Of a stretch of 64,000 nt of DNA, positions 8,359 through 15,942 are shown one piece after another (positions within the stretch are counted from its first letter, which is position 1; each line of letters starts with the position of its first letter). The stretch lies in the NCBI RefSeq assembly GCF_000196675.2, contig NC_015312.1, positions 744,001 to 808,000 on the forward strand. Direction: 5' to 3'. The notes under the pieces were generated by a model, which was not told the origin of the DNA, searched no databases, and was given only the letters and a program-made list of their open reading frames with translations. The DNA is from Pseudonocardia benzenivorans CB1190 (GTDB lineage: Bacteria > Actinomycetota > Actinomycetes > Mycobacteriales > Pseudonocardiaceae). Both the position numbers and the translations under genes were made by a program.

Positions 8359-8377
8359 GTAATCTCTCATTGATTAC
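8359..8377. promoter_or_regulatory. Dyad GTAATC-N7-GATTAC, likely operator
   Basis: Perfect 6-bp arms (8359-8364 and 8372-8377) in a locally AT-rich patch, about 50 bp before the flavin-reductase start. Size and position suit a dimeric repressor (TetR, MarR or GntR class); the regulator is not identifiable. Confidence 0.5.
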
Positions 8378-8428
8378 GTCGTCGGGAGCCTGTCCCTCCC
8401 GCAGCGCACGATGGGAGCCAGCCGTCCG

Positions 8429-9136
8429 ATGATCATCGACACCTCGACGCTCGACGCCGCCTCGGCGTACAAACTGCTGATCGGGAGCATCGTCCCGCGG
8501 CCGATCGGGTGGATCAGCACGATGTCGGTCGACGGTGTCGCGAACCTCGCGCCCATCTCCTTCTTCACATGCGTCGGCCGCAAGCCGCCGATGGTGTCCA
8601 TCACGATGCAGCCCCGGTCCGACGGGCAGCTGAAGGACACCTTCGTCAACGTCCGCGACACGGGTGAGTTCTGCTTCAACCTGGTCTCCCTGCCGCACGC
8701 CCACCATGCGCACCGCTCGGCCGCGGAGTTCCCCACCGAGGTCGACGAGTTCGACGTGCTCGGCCTCGGCAAGGCCCCGTCGGACGTGGTGGCGGTGCCC
8801 CGCGTCGACGGCGCCCCGATCTCGTTCGAGTGCACGCTCGAGCGCGTCATCCCCGTGGGCAACGACGATCACGTCGTCTTCGGCATCGTGCAGCGGGTCC
8901 ACATCCGCGACGACCTCTACCTCGAGGGCGGCCGCGTCGACACCGCCGCCCTCGGGCCCGTCGGGCGCCTGGCAGCCGAGTACACGCTGGTGGAGAACGT
9001 GTTCACCACGCCGCTCGACGACGAGATCCTCGCGGCCCGCCACCCCGCCCGGATGCACCGGCTCGACGGCCGGCCGACGGAGTTCTCGCCGATCGCCACG
9101 AAGGCCTGGTCCCCGTCCGGGTCCGTCATTTACTGA
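8429..9136 (+). CDS. Flavin reductase-like, FMN-binding split-barrel protein
   Basis: About 235 residues of the DIM6/NTAB flavin-reductase-like family. Typical elements are LLIGSIVPRPIGWISTMS (the conserved PRPIGW turn), NLAPISFFTCVGRKPPMV and TFVNVRDTGEFCFNLVS. Members bind FMN and either reduce free flavin for a partner oxygenase or act on their own; no partner oxygenase is adjacent. I favour ATG 8429, which has GGGAG at 8413-8417; the ATG at 8411 is in frame but lacks a ribosome site. Confidence 0.8.
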   Translation: MIIDTSTLDAASAYKLLIGSIVPRPIGWISTMSVDGVANLAPISFFTCVGRKPPMVSITMQPRSDGQLKDTFVNVRDTGEFCFNLVSLPHAHHAHRSAAEFPTEVDEFDVLGLGKAPSDVVAVPRVDGAPISFECTLERVIPVGNDDHVVFGIVQRVHIRDDLYLEGGRVDTAALGPVGRLAAEYTLVENVFTTPLDDEILAARHPARMHRLDGRPTEFSPIATKAWSPSGSVIY

Positions 9137-9267
9137 CGGCGGGCCGCGGCTGTCCCCGGCGGCGGAAAAGTCGAAAAACTTCCTCGCGAGGATGTCGAGA
9201 ACGCGACCTCGGCTCCGTCTCGGGTGCACGATCGGCCATCGGGGCCGGGCGAGGAAGGGAAGACATC

Positions 9268-9675
9268 GTGAAGTACCTGCTGCTCAAGCACTACCGAGGC
9301 GGACCGACCCCCGTCGTCGACCACCCGCCGATCGACCGGTGGGCGCCGGAGGAGGTCGACGCGCACGTGCGGTTCATGCGCGAATTCGCCGACCGCCTCG
9401 TCGAGACCGGCGAGTTCGTCGACGCGCAGGCCCTGTCGCAGGAGGGTGCGTTCGTCCGCTCCGACGGCGCGGGACGTCCCCCGGTCACCGACGGCCCGTT
9501 CGCCGAGACCAAGGACCTCGTCGCCGGGTGGATGGTCATCGACGTCGAGTCGTGGGAGCGGGCCGTCGAGCTGGCGGGGGAGCTGTCGGCCGCACCCGGG
9601 CCGCGCGGCGAGCCGATCCACGAGTGGCTCGAGGTGCGGCCGTTCCTCACCGAGGCGCCCTCGGGGAGCGAATGA
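9268..9675 (+). CDS. YCII-related (DGPF) domain protein
   Basis: 135 residues. GTG at 9268 follows AGGAAGGGA. The fold starts KYLLLKHY and includes the family signature TDGPFAETKDLVAGW; YCII domains are small ferredoxin-like dimers of uncertain chemistry. The stop overlaps the start of the sigma-factor gene (ATGA at 9672-9675), so the two are translationally coupled. This pairing is the hallmark of ECF42-type sigma factors, and the protein probably acts with or on that sigma factor's output. Confidence 0.88.
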   Translation: MKYLLLKHYRGGPTPVVDHPPIDRWAPEEVDAHVRFMREFADRLVETGEFVDAQALSQEGAFVRSDGAGRPPVTDGPFAETKDLVAGWMVIDVESWERAVELAGELSAAPGPRGEPIHEWLEVRPFLTEAPSGSE

Positions 9676-10823
9676 ACCCGGAGCTGGTCCGCGAGCTGGT
9701 GCCCGCGGTCATCGGTGTGCTCGTCCGCCGCGGAGCCGACTTCGCGGCGGCCGAGGACGCCGTGCAGGAGGCGCTCGTGCGCGCCCTGGAGACCTGGCCC
9801 GACGATCCGCCTCGCGAGCCGAAGGCATGGCTGATCGCGGCCGCGTGGCGCAAGTTCCTCGACGCGACCCGGTCCGAGTCGGCACGCCGGAGCCGGGAGC
9901 TCGCCGCCGACGCCGAACCACCCGCTGCTCCGGCGCCCGCGGCCGACGACACGCTGCGGCTCTACTTCCTCTGCGCGCACCCGACGTTGTCGCCCGCGGC
10001 CGCGGTCGCGCTGACCCTGCGGGCGGTCGGCGGTCTGACGACGCGCCAGATCGCCGCGGCGCACATGGTCCCCGAGGCGACGATGGCGCAGCGGATCAGC
10101 CGCGCCAAGCGTCGGATCGAGGGGTTGCCGCTCGACGCGCCGGGCGACCTGACGACGGTGCTGCGGGTGCTCTACCTGGTGTTCAACGAGGGCTACGGCG
10201 GCGACGTCGACCTCGCGGCCGAGGCCATCCGGCTCGCCCGCCAGCTCGCGGCGCTCTCCGCCGAGCCCGAGGCGGCGGGCCTGCTCGCGCTCATGCTGCT
10301 GCACCACGCCCGGCGCGCCTCCCGCACCGCGCCCGACGGCCGGCTCGTGCCGCTGGCCGAGCAGGACCGGTCGTCGTGGGACACCCGCATGATCGAGCAG
10401 GGGGTGGCCATCCTGCAGGCCGCGCTCGCCCGCGACCGCCTCGGCGAGTACCAGGCCCAGGCCGCGATCGCCGCGCTGCACGCCGACGCGCCCACGGCGG
10501 CCGAAACCGACTGGGTGCAGATCGTCGAGTGGTACGACGAGCTGCTGGCGCTCACGGACTCGCCCGTCGTGCGGCTCAACCGGGCGGTCGCCGTCGGCGA
10601 GGCGGACGGTCCGCAGGCCCGTCTCGCCGCGTTGGCCGACCTCGACCCGGCCCTGCCGCGCCACGCCGCCGCGACCGCCTACCTGCTCGAACGGGCAGGC
10701 GACCTGCCCGGTGCCGCCGCCCGCTACGCCGAGGCCGCGCGCGTCGCGACGAGCGTTCCCGAGCGCGACCACCTGACCCGGGAGGCCGCGCGGCTGCGGC
10801 AGCTCACGAGGGCACAGAGGTGA
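9672..10823 (+). CDS. ECF42-type RNA polymerase sigma factor with TPR-like C-terminal extension
   Basis: 383 residues, about twice an ordinary ECF sigma. Region 2 is near residues 10-75 (DFAAAEDAVQEALVRALETW), region 4 near 95-155 (LTTRQIAAAHMVPEATMAQRIS). The remaining 220 residues are helical and TPR-like (VLYLVFNEGYGG, LLALMLLHHARR, LNRAVAVGEADGP, RHAAATAYLLERAGD), as in group ECF42, where this extension replaces an anti-sigma factor as control. Genes of this group usually direct their own YCII partner. No anti-sigma gene is nearby, in agreement. Confidence 0.92.
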   Translation: MNPELVRELVPAVIGVLVRRGADFAAAEDAVQEALVRALETWPDDPPREPKAWLIAAAWRKFLDATRSESARRSRELAADAEPPAAPAPAADDTLRLYFLCAHPTLSPAAAVALTLRAVGGLTTRQIAAAHMVPEATMAQRISRAKRRIEGLPLDAPGDLTTVLRVLYLVFNEGYGGDVDLAAEAIRLARQLAALSAEPEAAGLLALMLLHHARRASRTAPDGRLVPLAEQDRSSWDTRMIEQGVAILQAALARDRLGEYQAQAAIAALHADAPTAAETDWVQIVEWYDELLALTDSPVVRLNRAVAVGEADGPQARLAALADLDPALPRHAAATAYLLERAGDLPGAAARYAEAARVATSVPERDHLTREAARLRQLTRAQR

Positions 10824-10835
10824 GACGATGCGGCT

Positions 10836-13109
10836 GTGCTGCCACGACCGTCGACCGGCTTCGTGGGCCGGGAGGGCGAGCTGGCCCGGGCGCGGGCGCT
10901 GCTGCTCGGCACGCGGTTGCTGACGTTGACCGGACCCGGTGGCTGCGGCAAGACGAGGATGGCGATCGAGCTGGCGGGCAGGTCGCCGGAGGACTTCCCG
11001 GACGGCGTGCACTTCGTGTCACTGGCGGCGGTGCGGGACCCCGCGCTGGTGCCGGTGTCGACGGCCCGCGGCATCGGGTTGCAGGACGCCAGGGGCACGC
11101 CGCTGCTGGAGCACCTCAGCGGCTACCTGTCCGAGCGGGACGCCCTGGTGATCCTGGACAACATGGAGCAGGTGCTCGCCGCCCGCGGGTTCGTCGCCGA
11201 CCTGCTCGCCGCCACCACCCGGCCGCGGATCCTCGTCACCAGCCGCTCGCCGCTGCACCTGTCGTGGGAGCAGGAGTTCCCGGTGCCCGCGCTGGGCGTC
11301 CCGCCGGGTGGCCCCGCCGCCTCGACGGCGTCGGTCGCCGGATGCGAGTCGGTGCGGCTGTTCGTCGCGCGGGCGGCCGCGTCGGCGCCCGGGTTCACCG
11401 TCACCGGTGAGAACGCGGCGGCCGTCGCCGGGATCGCCGAGCGCCTCGAGGGGCTGCCGCTGGCGATCGAGCTGGCGGCCGCACGGGTGAAGGTCCTGGA
11501 GCCGGCGGCGATCCTGGCGCGGCTGGAGGACTCCCTGGGGCTGCTGGTCGGCGGTCGCCGGGACGCCCCGGACCGGCACCGGGCGCTGCGCGCAACGATC
11601 CTCTGGAGCCACGAGCTCCTGAGCGAGGCGGCGAAGGCGCTGCTCGCCGTCTGCTCGGTCTTCCGGGGCGGCATCGACCTGGCCGTCCTCGAAGGCGTGT
11701 GCAGGGAGGCGGTCCACCTGCCCGTCCCCGTGCTGGACGCGCTGACGGAGCTCGTCGACCACAGCCTCGTCCGGGCCGATCCGGTGCTCGGTGCCGCCCC
11801 CAGGTTCGCGATGCTGGAGACCGTCCGCGAGTTCGCGGCCGAACAGCTGGTGGCGCTACCCGGCCACGAGCGGGTCCGCGCGGCGCACGCGGCGGCGTTC
11901 CGGGCGCTGGCCGAGGGACTGGCCCGCCCGCCGGCGGGCCCGGACCGGGTGGGCCTCGACCTGGTCGAGCGCGAGCACGACAACTTCCGTGCCGCGCTGG
12001 ACCACTACGGCGAGACGGAGCCCGGTACGGCGCTGCGCCTCGCGAACCGGCTCACCGCCTTCTGGTCCATCCGCGGGCACTTCTCCGAGGGCAGGCGGCG
12101 GCTGGGCGAGCTGCTCGCCCGGGTCCCGGACGACGACCCCGAGCGGGTGGACGCGCTCAACGGTGCGGCGTGGCTCGCGACCGACCAGGGGGACGGGGCC
12201 GCGGCCGTCCCGTTGCTCGACGAGACCCTCGCCCGCGCCCGGGCCGCGGGGGACCGCGCGGGCGAGGCCACGGTCCTGTACTACCGGGGCCGGGCGTCGG
12301 CGATCGCCGGTGATCCCGCCGGCCGGGCCGACATCGAACGGGCGTTGGAGCTGCAGCTCGAGACGGGTGACGACGCGGGCATCGCCGCGGCCCTGTGGCT
12401 GGGCGGCGCGGTCGCCATCCTCGGGGAGGACCACCGGCTCGCCCGCGAGCGGCTGGAACGCTGCGTGGCGCTGTGCGAGGCGCGCGGCCTGCCGGCGATC
12501 GAGGCCCGGGCCCGCCAGCTGCACGCCATGGCCGATCTCGAGCTCGGCGACCTGGCGCGGGCACGGGCGGTGCTGACGAGGGCGGTGCCCGCCGTCGTCG
12601 ACCTCGGGGACCGCTTCGCCATCGCCGTCGGGCTGAGCCTGCTGGCAGGACTGGCCGCCAGGACCGGACGACCCCGCGTCGCGCTGCGGCTCGCCGGTGC
12701 CGCCGCGGCCTACGAGGAGGTCAACCAGACCCACCGGCCGCAGAACGTCCGCGCGCGGCTCGACGCGTGGCTGGAGCCGGCTCGCGCGACGGTCGGTGCG
12801 GCAGCCGCGAAGCTCGTCGAGGGCGGGCGCGGGATGACCGTCGACCAGGCCGTCGCGTTGGGTCTGGCCGACGCGCCCGAGGACCCGTGGCGAGCCGGCC
12901 CGGGGGCGGGCCTCACCCGCCGCGAGCGCGAGATCGCCGCGCTGGTGGCCACCGGCATGACCAACCGGGAGATCGCGGGGCGGCTCCAGCTCTCGGTGCG
13001 CACCGTCGAGGTGCACGTCGACCACGCCCTGACCAAGGTCGGGCTCCGCACGCGCACCCAGCTCGCCGCGTGGCTGCACCAGGACGGTCTCGCCCCCGGA
13101 AATACGTAG
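10836..13109 (+). CDS. Large ATP-binding LuxR-type transcriptional regulator
   Basis: 757 residues. N-terminal NTPase with Walker A GPGGCGKTR (33-41) and NB-ARC-like motifs (LVILDNMEQV, ILVTSRSPL, LPLAIELAAARV), a central helical TPR-like region, and a C-terminal LuxR helix-turn-helix (about 698-755: LTRREREIAALVATGMTNREI, then VRTVEVHVDHALTKVG split here). GTG at 10836 is 12 bases after the sigma-factor stop, so the gene may be read with the ECF42 operon. Regulators of this build sense a ligand and activate transcription. The FAD monooxygenase just downstream is a plausible target. Confidence 0.88.
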   Translation: MLPRPSTGFVGREGELARARALLLGTRLLTLTGPGGCGKTRMAIELAGRSPEDFPDGVHFVSLAAVRDPALVPVSTARGIGLQDARGTPLLEHLSGYLSERDALVILDNMEQVLAARGFVADLLAATTRPRILVTSRSPLHLSWEQEFPVPALGVPPGGPAASTASVAGCESVRLFVARAAASAPGFTVTGENAAAVAGIAERLEGLPLAIELAAARVKVLEPAAILARLEDSLGLLVGGRRDAPDRHRALRATILWSHELLSEAAKALLAVCSVFRGGIDLAVLEGVCREAVHLPVPVLDALTELVDHSLVRADPVLGAAPRFAMLETVREFAAEQLVALPGHERVRAAHAAAFRALAEGLARPPAGPDRVGLDLVEREHDNFRAALDHYGETEPGTALRLANRLTAFWSIRGHFSEGRRRLGELLARVPDDDPERVDALNGAAWLATDQGDGAAAVPLLDETLARARAAGDRAGEATVLYYRGRASAIAGDPAGRADIERALELQLETGDDAGIAAALWLGGAVAILGEDHRLARERLERCVALCEARGLPAIEARARQLHAMADLELGDLARARAVLTRAVPAVVDLGDRFAIAVGLSLLAGLAARTGRPRVALRLAGAAAAYEEVNQTHRPQNVRARLDAWLEPARATVGAAAAKLVEGGRGMTVDQAVALGLADAPEDPWRAGPGAGLTRREREIAALVATGMTNREIAGRLQLSVRTVEVHVDHALTKVGLRTRTQLAAWLHQDGLAPGNT

Positions 13110-13120
13110 CGACCTACGTA
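13103..13120. promoter_or_regulatory. Perfect dyad TACGTAG-N4-CTACGTA
   Basis: Seven-base arms (13103-13109, 13114-13120) around CGAC. The left arm contains the TAG stop of the LuxR-type regulator. It lies 46 bp before the monooxygenase ATG, the right place for an operator. Such TACGTA-type dyads suit TetR-family or similar dimers; the LuxR-type protein upstream is another candidate. Confidence 0.6.
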
Positions 13121-13165
13121 GTCCTTCTCACGACGTCGCCGCTCGGCCGGTCCACCGTTGCCGCC

Positions 13166-14722
13166 ATGACGACACGCACACGTTCGGCGGACTGCCAGGT
13201 GCTGGTCATCGGCGCCGGCCCGGCCGGGCTGGCCACCGCGATCACCGCCATCCGCAACGGCGCCGGGGCGCTGGTGGTCGAGCGGCACCCGGGCACGTCC
13301 ATTCATCCGCGGGCCACCGGGGTGCACCTGCGCACGATGGAGCTGCTGCGAACCTGGGGTCTGCGCCGCGAGGTCCGAGCGCTCGACGCCCGGGTCCGTC
13401 CGCTGCGGTCGGTGTCGCCGACCCTGCGCGAGGCCACCCCGGTGCCGATGGGTTACCCGACCGACCCGAGGGAGGTGCTCGCGGTCAGCCCGGTGCTGCC
13501 GGTCTGCTGCCCGCAGGACCGCCTGGAGCCGGTGCTGCTCGACCACCTGCGGGCGCTGGGCGGCGAGGTCCGGTTCGGGGTGGAGCTCGTCGACCTGGTC
13601 GACGACCGCGCCGGGGTCACCGCGACCCTGCGCGACCGGGCCACCGGAGCCGCCTCCGTCGTGCGGGCCCGGTTCGTGGTCGGGGCGGACGGCACGCGCA
13701 GCGTCGTCCGGCGGTTGTCGGGGATTCCGCTGGAGCGCCTCGGCGAAATCGGGGAGTTCGTCCTCGTGCACTTCGCCGCGAACCTCGACGACCTGCTCGG
13801 CGAGGACCGCCGCTTCGGCATGTACGTCGTCACCCATCCGGACGCCGAGGTGGTCGTCGTCCGCGCCGGCGGCGACCGGTGGTCCCTGGCCCGGCAGTGG
13901 TTCCCGGAACGCGGGGAGTCACCGGCGGACTTCACGCCGGACCGCTGCGTGGAGCTCGTCCGCACCGCCGCCGGGGACCCGGCCCTCGACGTACGAGTGC
14001 TGACGCACATGCCGTTCACGATGGTCGGTGAGCTGGCAGCCACCTTCCGCGCGGGAAACGCCTTCGTGGTCGGCGACGCGGCGCACCGGATGACGCCCGC
14101 AGGCGCGCTCGGGATGAACACGGCGATCCAGTCGGCGCACAACCTGGGCTGGAAGCTGGCCTGGGTGGCGCGGGGGTCGGCCGGAGAGGCGCTGCTGGAC
14201 ACCTACCACGCCGAGCGCAAGCCGGCGGGCGAGCGGAACGCGCGCCGGTCGCTGGAGATGCTGGAGGTGCCTCCGACGGACGGCGAGTGGACCGTCGACC
14301 TGGACCGCCGGTACGTCTCCGCTGTGATCGCGCCGACCGGGTCGCACCTCGGCGGCGTGCTCCCCGGACGCCGGGCGCCACACGCCTGGGTGTCGGTCGC
14401 CGGCCGCCGCCGCTCACTGCTGGACCTGTTCGACGGCCGGCTCACGCTGATCGTCGGCCCCGACGCGGACGGTTGGCGGGCCGCCGCGGCGTCCTCGCCC
14501 GTGCCGGTGCAGGTCCTCGGAATCGGCCGGGAGCTGGGGTGCGACGCGCAGCGGCTGGCCCGGCGGTACGGCGTCGCCTCCGGCGGCGCGGTGCTCGTCC
14601 GCCCGGACGGCCATGTCGCCTGGACCTGCGCCAGGGCCGCGGAGCCCGTCGGCCGGCTGCTCGCCGCCGTCGACCTCGCCCTCGGGCGGGCCGGTGGTTA
14701 CGCGCTCGCCGCATCCGCGTAG
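13166..14722 (+). CDS. FAD-dependent aromatic monooxygenase (PheA/TfdB type)
   Basis: 518 residues. N-terminal dinucleotide fold VLVIGAGPAGLATAITA, second FAD motif VVGADGTRSVVRR near 170, and the FAD-closing motif VVGDAAHRMTPAGALGMNT near 300-320, followed by NLGWKLAWV. The C-terminal 150 residues are a thioredoxin-like domain as in phenol hydroxylase-type enzymes (LTLIVGPDADGW, VLVRPDGHVAWT). It uses NAD(P)H and O2 to hydroxylate an aromatic or polyketide substrate; substrate unknown. Probably under the dyad at 13103. Confidence 0.87.
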   Translation: MTTRTRSADCQVLVIGAGPAGLATAITAIRNGAGALVVERHPGTSIHPRATGVHLRTMELLRTWGLRREVRALDARVRPLRSVSPTLREATPVPMGYPTDPREVLAVSPVLPVCCPQDRLEPVLLDHLRALGGEVRFGVELVDLVDDRAGVTATLRDRATGAASVVRARFVVGADGTRSVVRRLSGIPLERLGEIGEFVLVHFAANLDDLLGEDRRFGMYVVTHPDAEVVVVRAGGDRWSLARQWFPERGESPADFTPDRCVELVRTAAGDPALDVRVLTHMPFTMVGELAATFRAGNAFVVGDAAHRMTPAGALGMNTAIQSAHNLGWKLAWVARGSAGEALLDTYHAERKPAGERNARRSLEMLEVPPTDGEWTVDLDRRYVSAVIAPTGSHLGGVLPGRRAPHAWVSVAGRRRSLLDLFDGRLTLIVGPDADGWRAAAASSPVPVQVLGIGRELGCDAQRLARRYGVASGGAVLVRPDGHVAWTCARAAEPVGRLLAAVDLALGRAGGYALAASA

Positions 14723-14827
14723 CCGCCCCGACCTGAGAACGGGGCACAGGTGCGGCACCGTGACGAGCCGGGACCCGGGGGCGTCCCTTCCTGGGCCCGG
14801 CGTCTCGACCCCGACCGGGTACGCCGG

Positions 14828-15850
14828 CTACCCCTCGCTGTACTGAGCCCGCGCCGAAACGTACTCGTCGAGTCCACGCAGGTGCGCCTGCACGGCGTCG
14901 GCGGGCAGGAACGACGACCGGAAGGAGTTCGCCGCGAGCGTCTGCAGTTCGGCGACGGTGAGGCCGAGGGTCTCGCGGACCGCGTCGAGGTTGTCCCCGA
15001 CGTAGCCGCCGAAGTAGGCGGGATCGTCGGAGTGGACCGACACGTTGAGCCCCACTCGCAGCATCCGCGCGACGGGATGGTCGGCGAGCGTGTCGCAGCC
15101 GCGCAGCCGGACGGTCGAGAACGGGCAGACCGTCAGCGGCAGCCCCGTCCCGACGAGATGCGCGACGAGCGCCGGATCCTCCAGCGACCGCAGGCCGTGG
15201 TCGACCCGTTCGACGTGGAGCGTCCGGATCGCCTCCCACACGTACTCCGCCGGACCCTCCTCACCCGCATGCGCGACGACGTGCAGGCCCGCCGCGCGGG
15301 CGTCGGCGAAGACCTGCGCGAACAGGCCCGGGGGGTACCCGACCTCTGCGGAGTCGAGACCCACACCGACCAGCTTGTCGACGTGCGGCAGTGCCGCGGC
15401 GAGGGTGGCTGCGGCGTCGTCGACGGGACGGTCGCGCATCATGCAGAGGATCAGCCCGGCGGTGAGCCCGTGTCGCTCCCGCGCCGTCGACGTCGCGGCG
15501 TACAGCCCGTCGATCACCGTCTCGATCGGCAGGCCGCGGGCGACGTGGGCCTGCGGGTCGAAGAACATCTCGACGTGGCGGACGCCTTGGGCCGCAGCGC
15601 GTGCGAGGTAGGCGTCCGCGACGTCGGCGAAGTCGGCCGGCGTGCACAGCACCGCCATGACCGCGTAGTAGACGTCGAGGAACGACTGCAGGTCGGCGAA
15701 GTCGTGCGCCGCGGCCAGCTCGTCGGGTGTGGCCCAGGGCAGCCGCACACCGTTGCGCGCGGCGAGCGCGAAGGCGGTCGCCGGCTCGATCGTGCCCTCG
15801 ACGTGGACGTGCAGCTCCGCCTTGGGCAGGCCCATGACGAACTCGCGCAC
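14828..15850 (-). CDS. Adenine deaminase-type member of the adenosine deaminase family
   Basis: 340 residues, zinc-dependent amidohydrolase. Metal and catalytic motifs: LHVHVEGTIEP (HxH), VAHAGEEGPAEYVWEA (His and catalytic Glu), VDHGLRS, and SDDPAYFGGYVGDN (Asp pair). The combination HAGEEGP plus SDDPAYFGGY is that of the bacterial/fungal adenine deaminases (Aah1 type) rather than adenosine deaminases, so it probably converts adenine to hypoxanthine in purine salvage. GTG at 15850 has AGAGG seven bases upstream; the ATG at 15835 lacks a site. Unrelated to the transporter behind it except by direction. Confidence 0.85.
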   Translation of the reverse strand: MREFVMGLPKAELHVHVEGTIEPATAFALAARNGVRLPWATPDELAAAHDFADLQSFLDVYYAVMAVLCTPADFADVADAYLARAAAQGVRHVEMFFDPQAHVARGLPIETVIDGLYAATSTARERHGLTAGLILCMMRDRPVDDAAATLAAALPHVDKLVGVGLDSAEVGYPPGLFAQVFADARAAGLHVVAHAGEEGPAEYVWEAIRTLHVERVDHGLRSLEDPALVAHLVGTGLPLTVCPFSTVRLRGCDTLADHPVARMLRVGLNVSVHSDDPAYFGGYVGDNLDAVRETLGLTVAELQTLAANSFRSSFLPADAVQAHLRGLDEYVSARAQYSEG

Positions 15851-15859
15851 CGTACCGCC

Positions 15860-15887
15860 TCTCGCGCCGGCCCCGACCGGCGCGAGA
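15860..15887 (-). terminator. Hairpin between MMPL gene and adenine deaminase gene
   Basis: 11-bp perfect stem TCTCGCGCCGG / CCGGCGCGAGA with a six-base loop. On the minus strand it follows the MMPL stop and abuts the deaminase ribosome site (AGAGG), so it may end the upstream transcript or affect translation of the deaminase. Confidence 0.5.
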
Positions 15888-15942
15888 GACGCCGGTCCCG
15901 ACCGGCCGAACGTACCTCCCCGTGGGCCGAGCGGCGCGCGGT

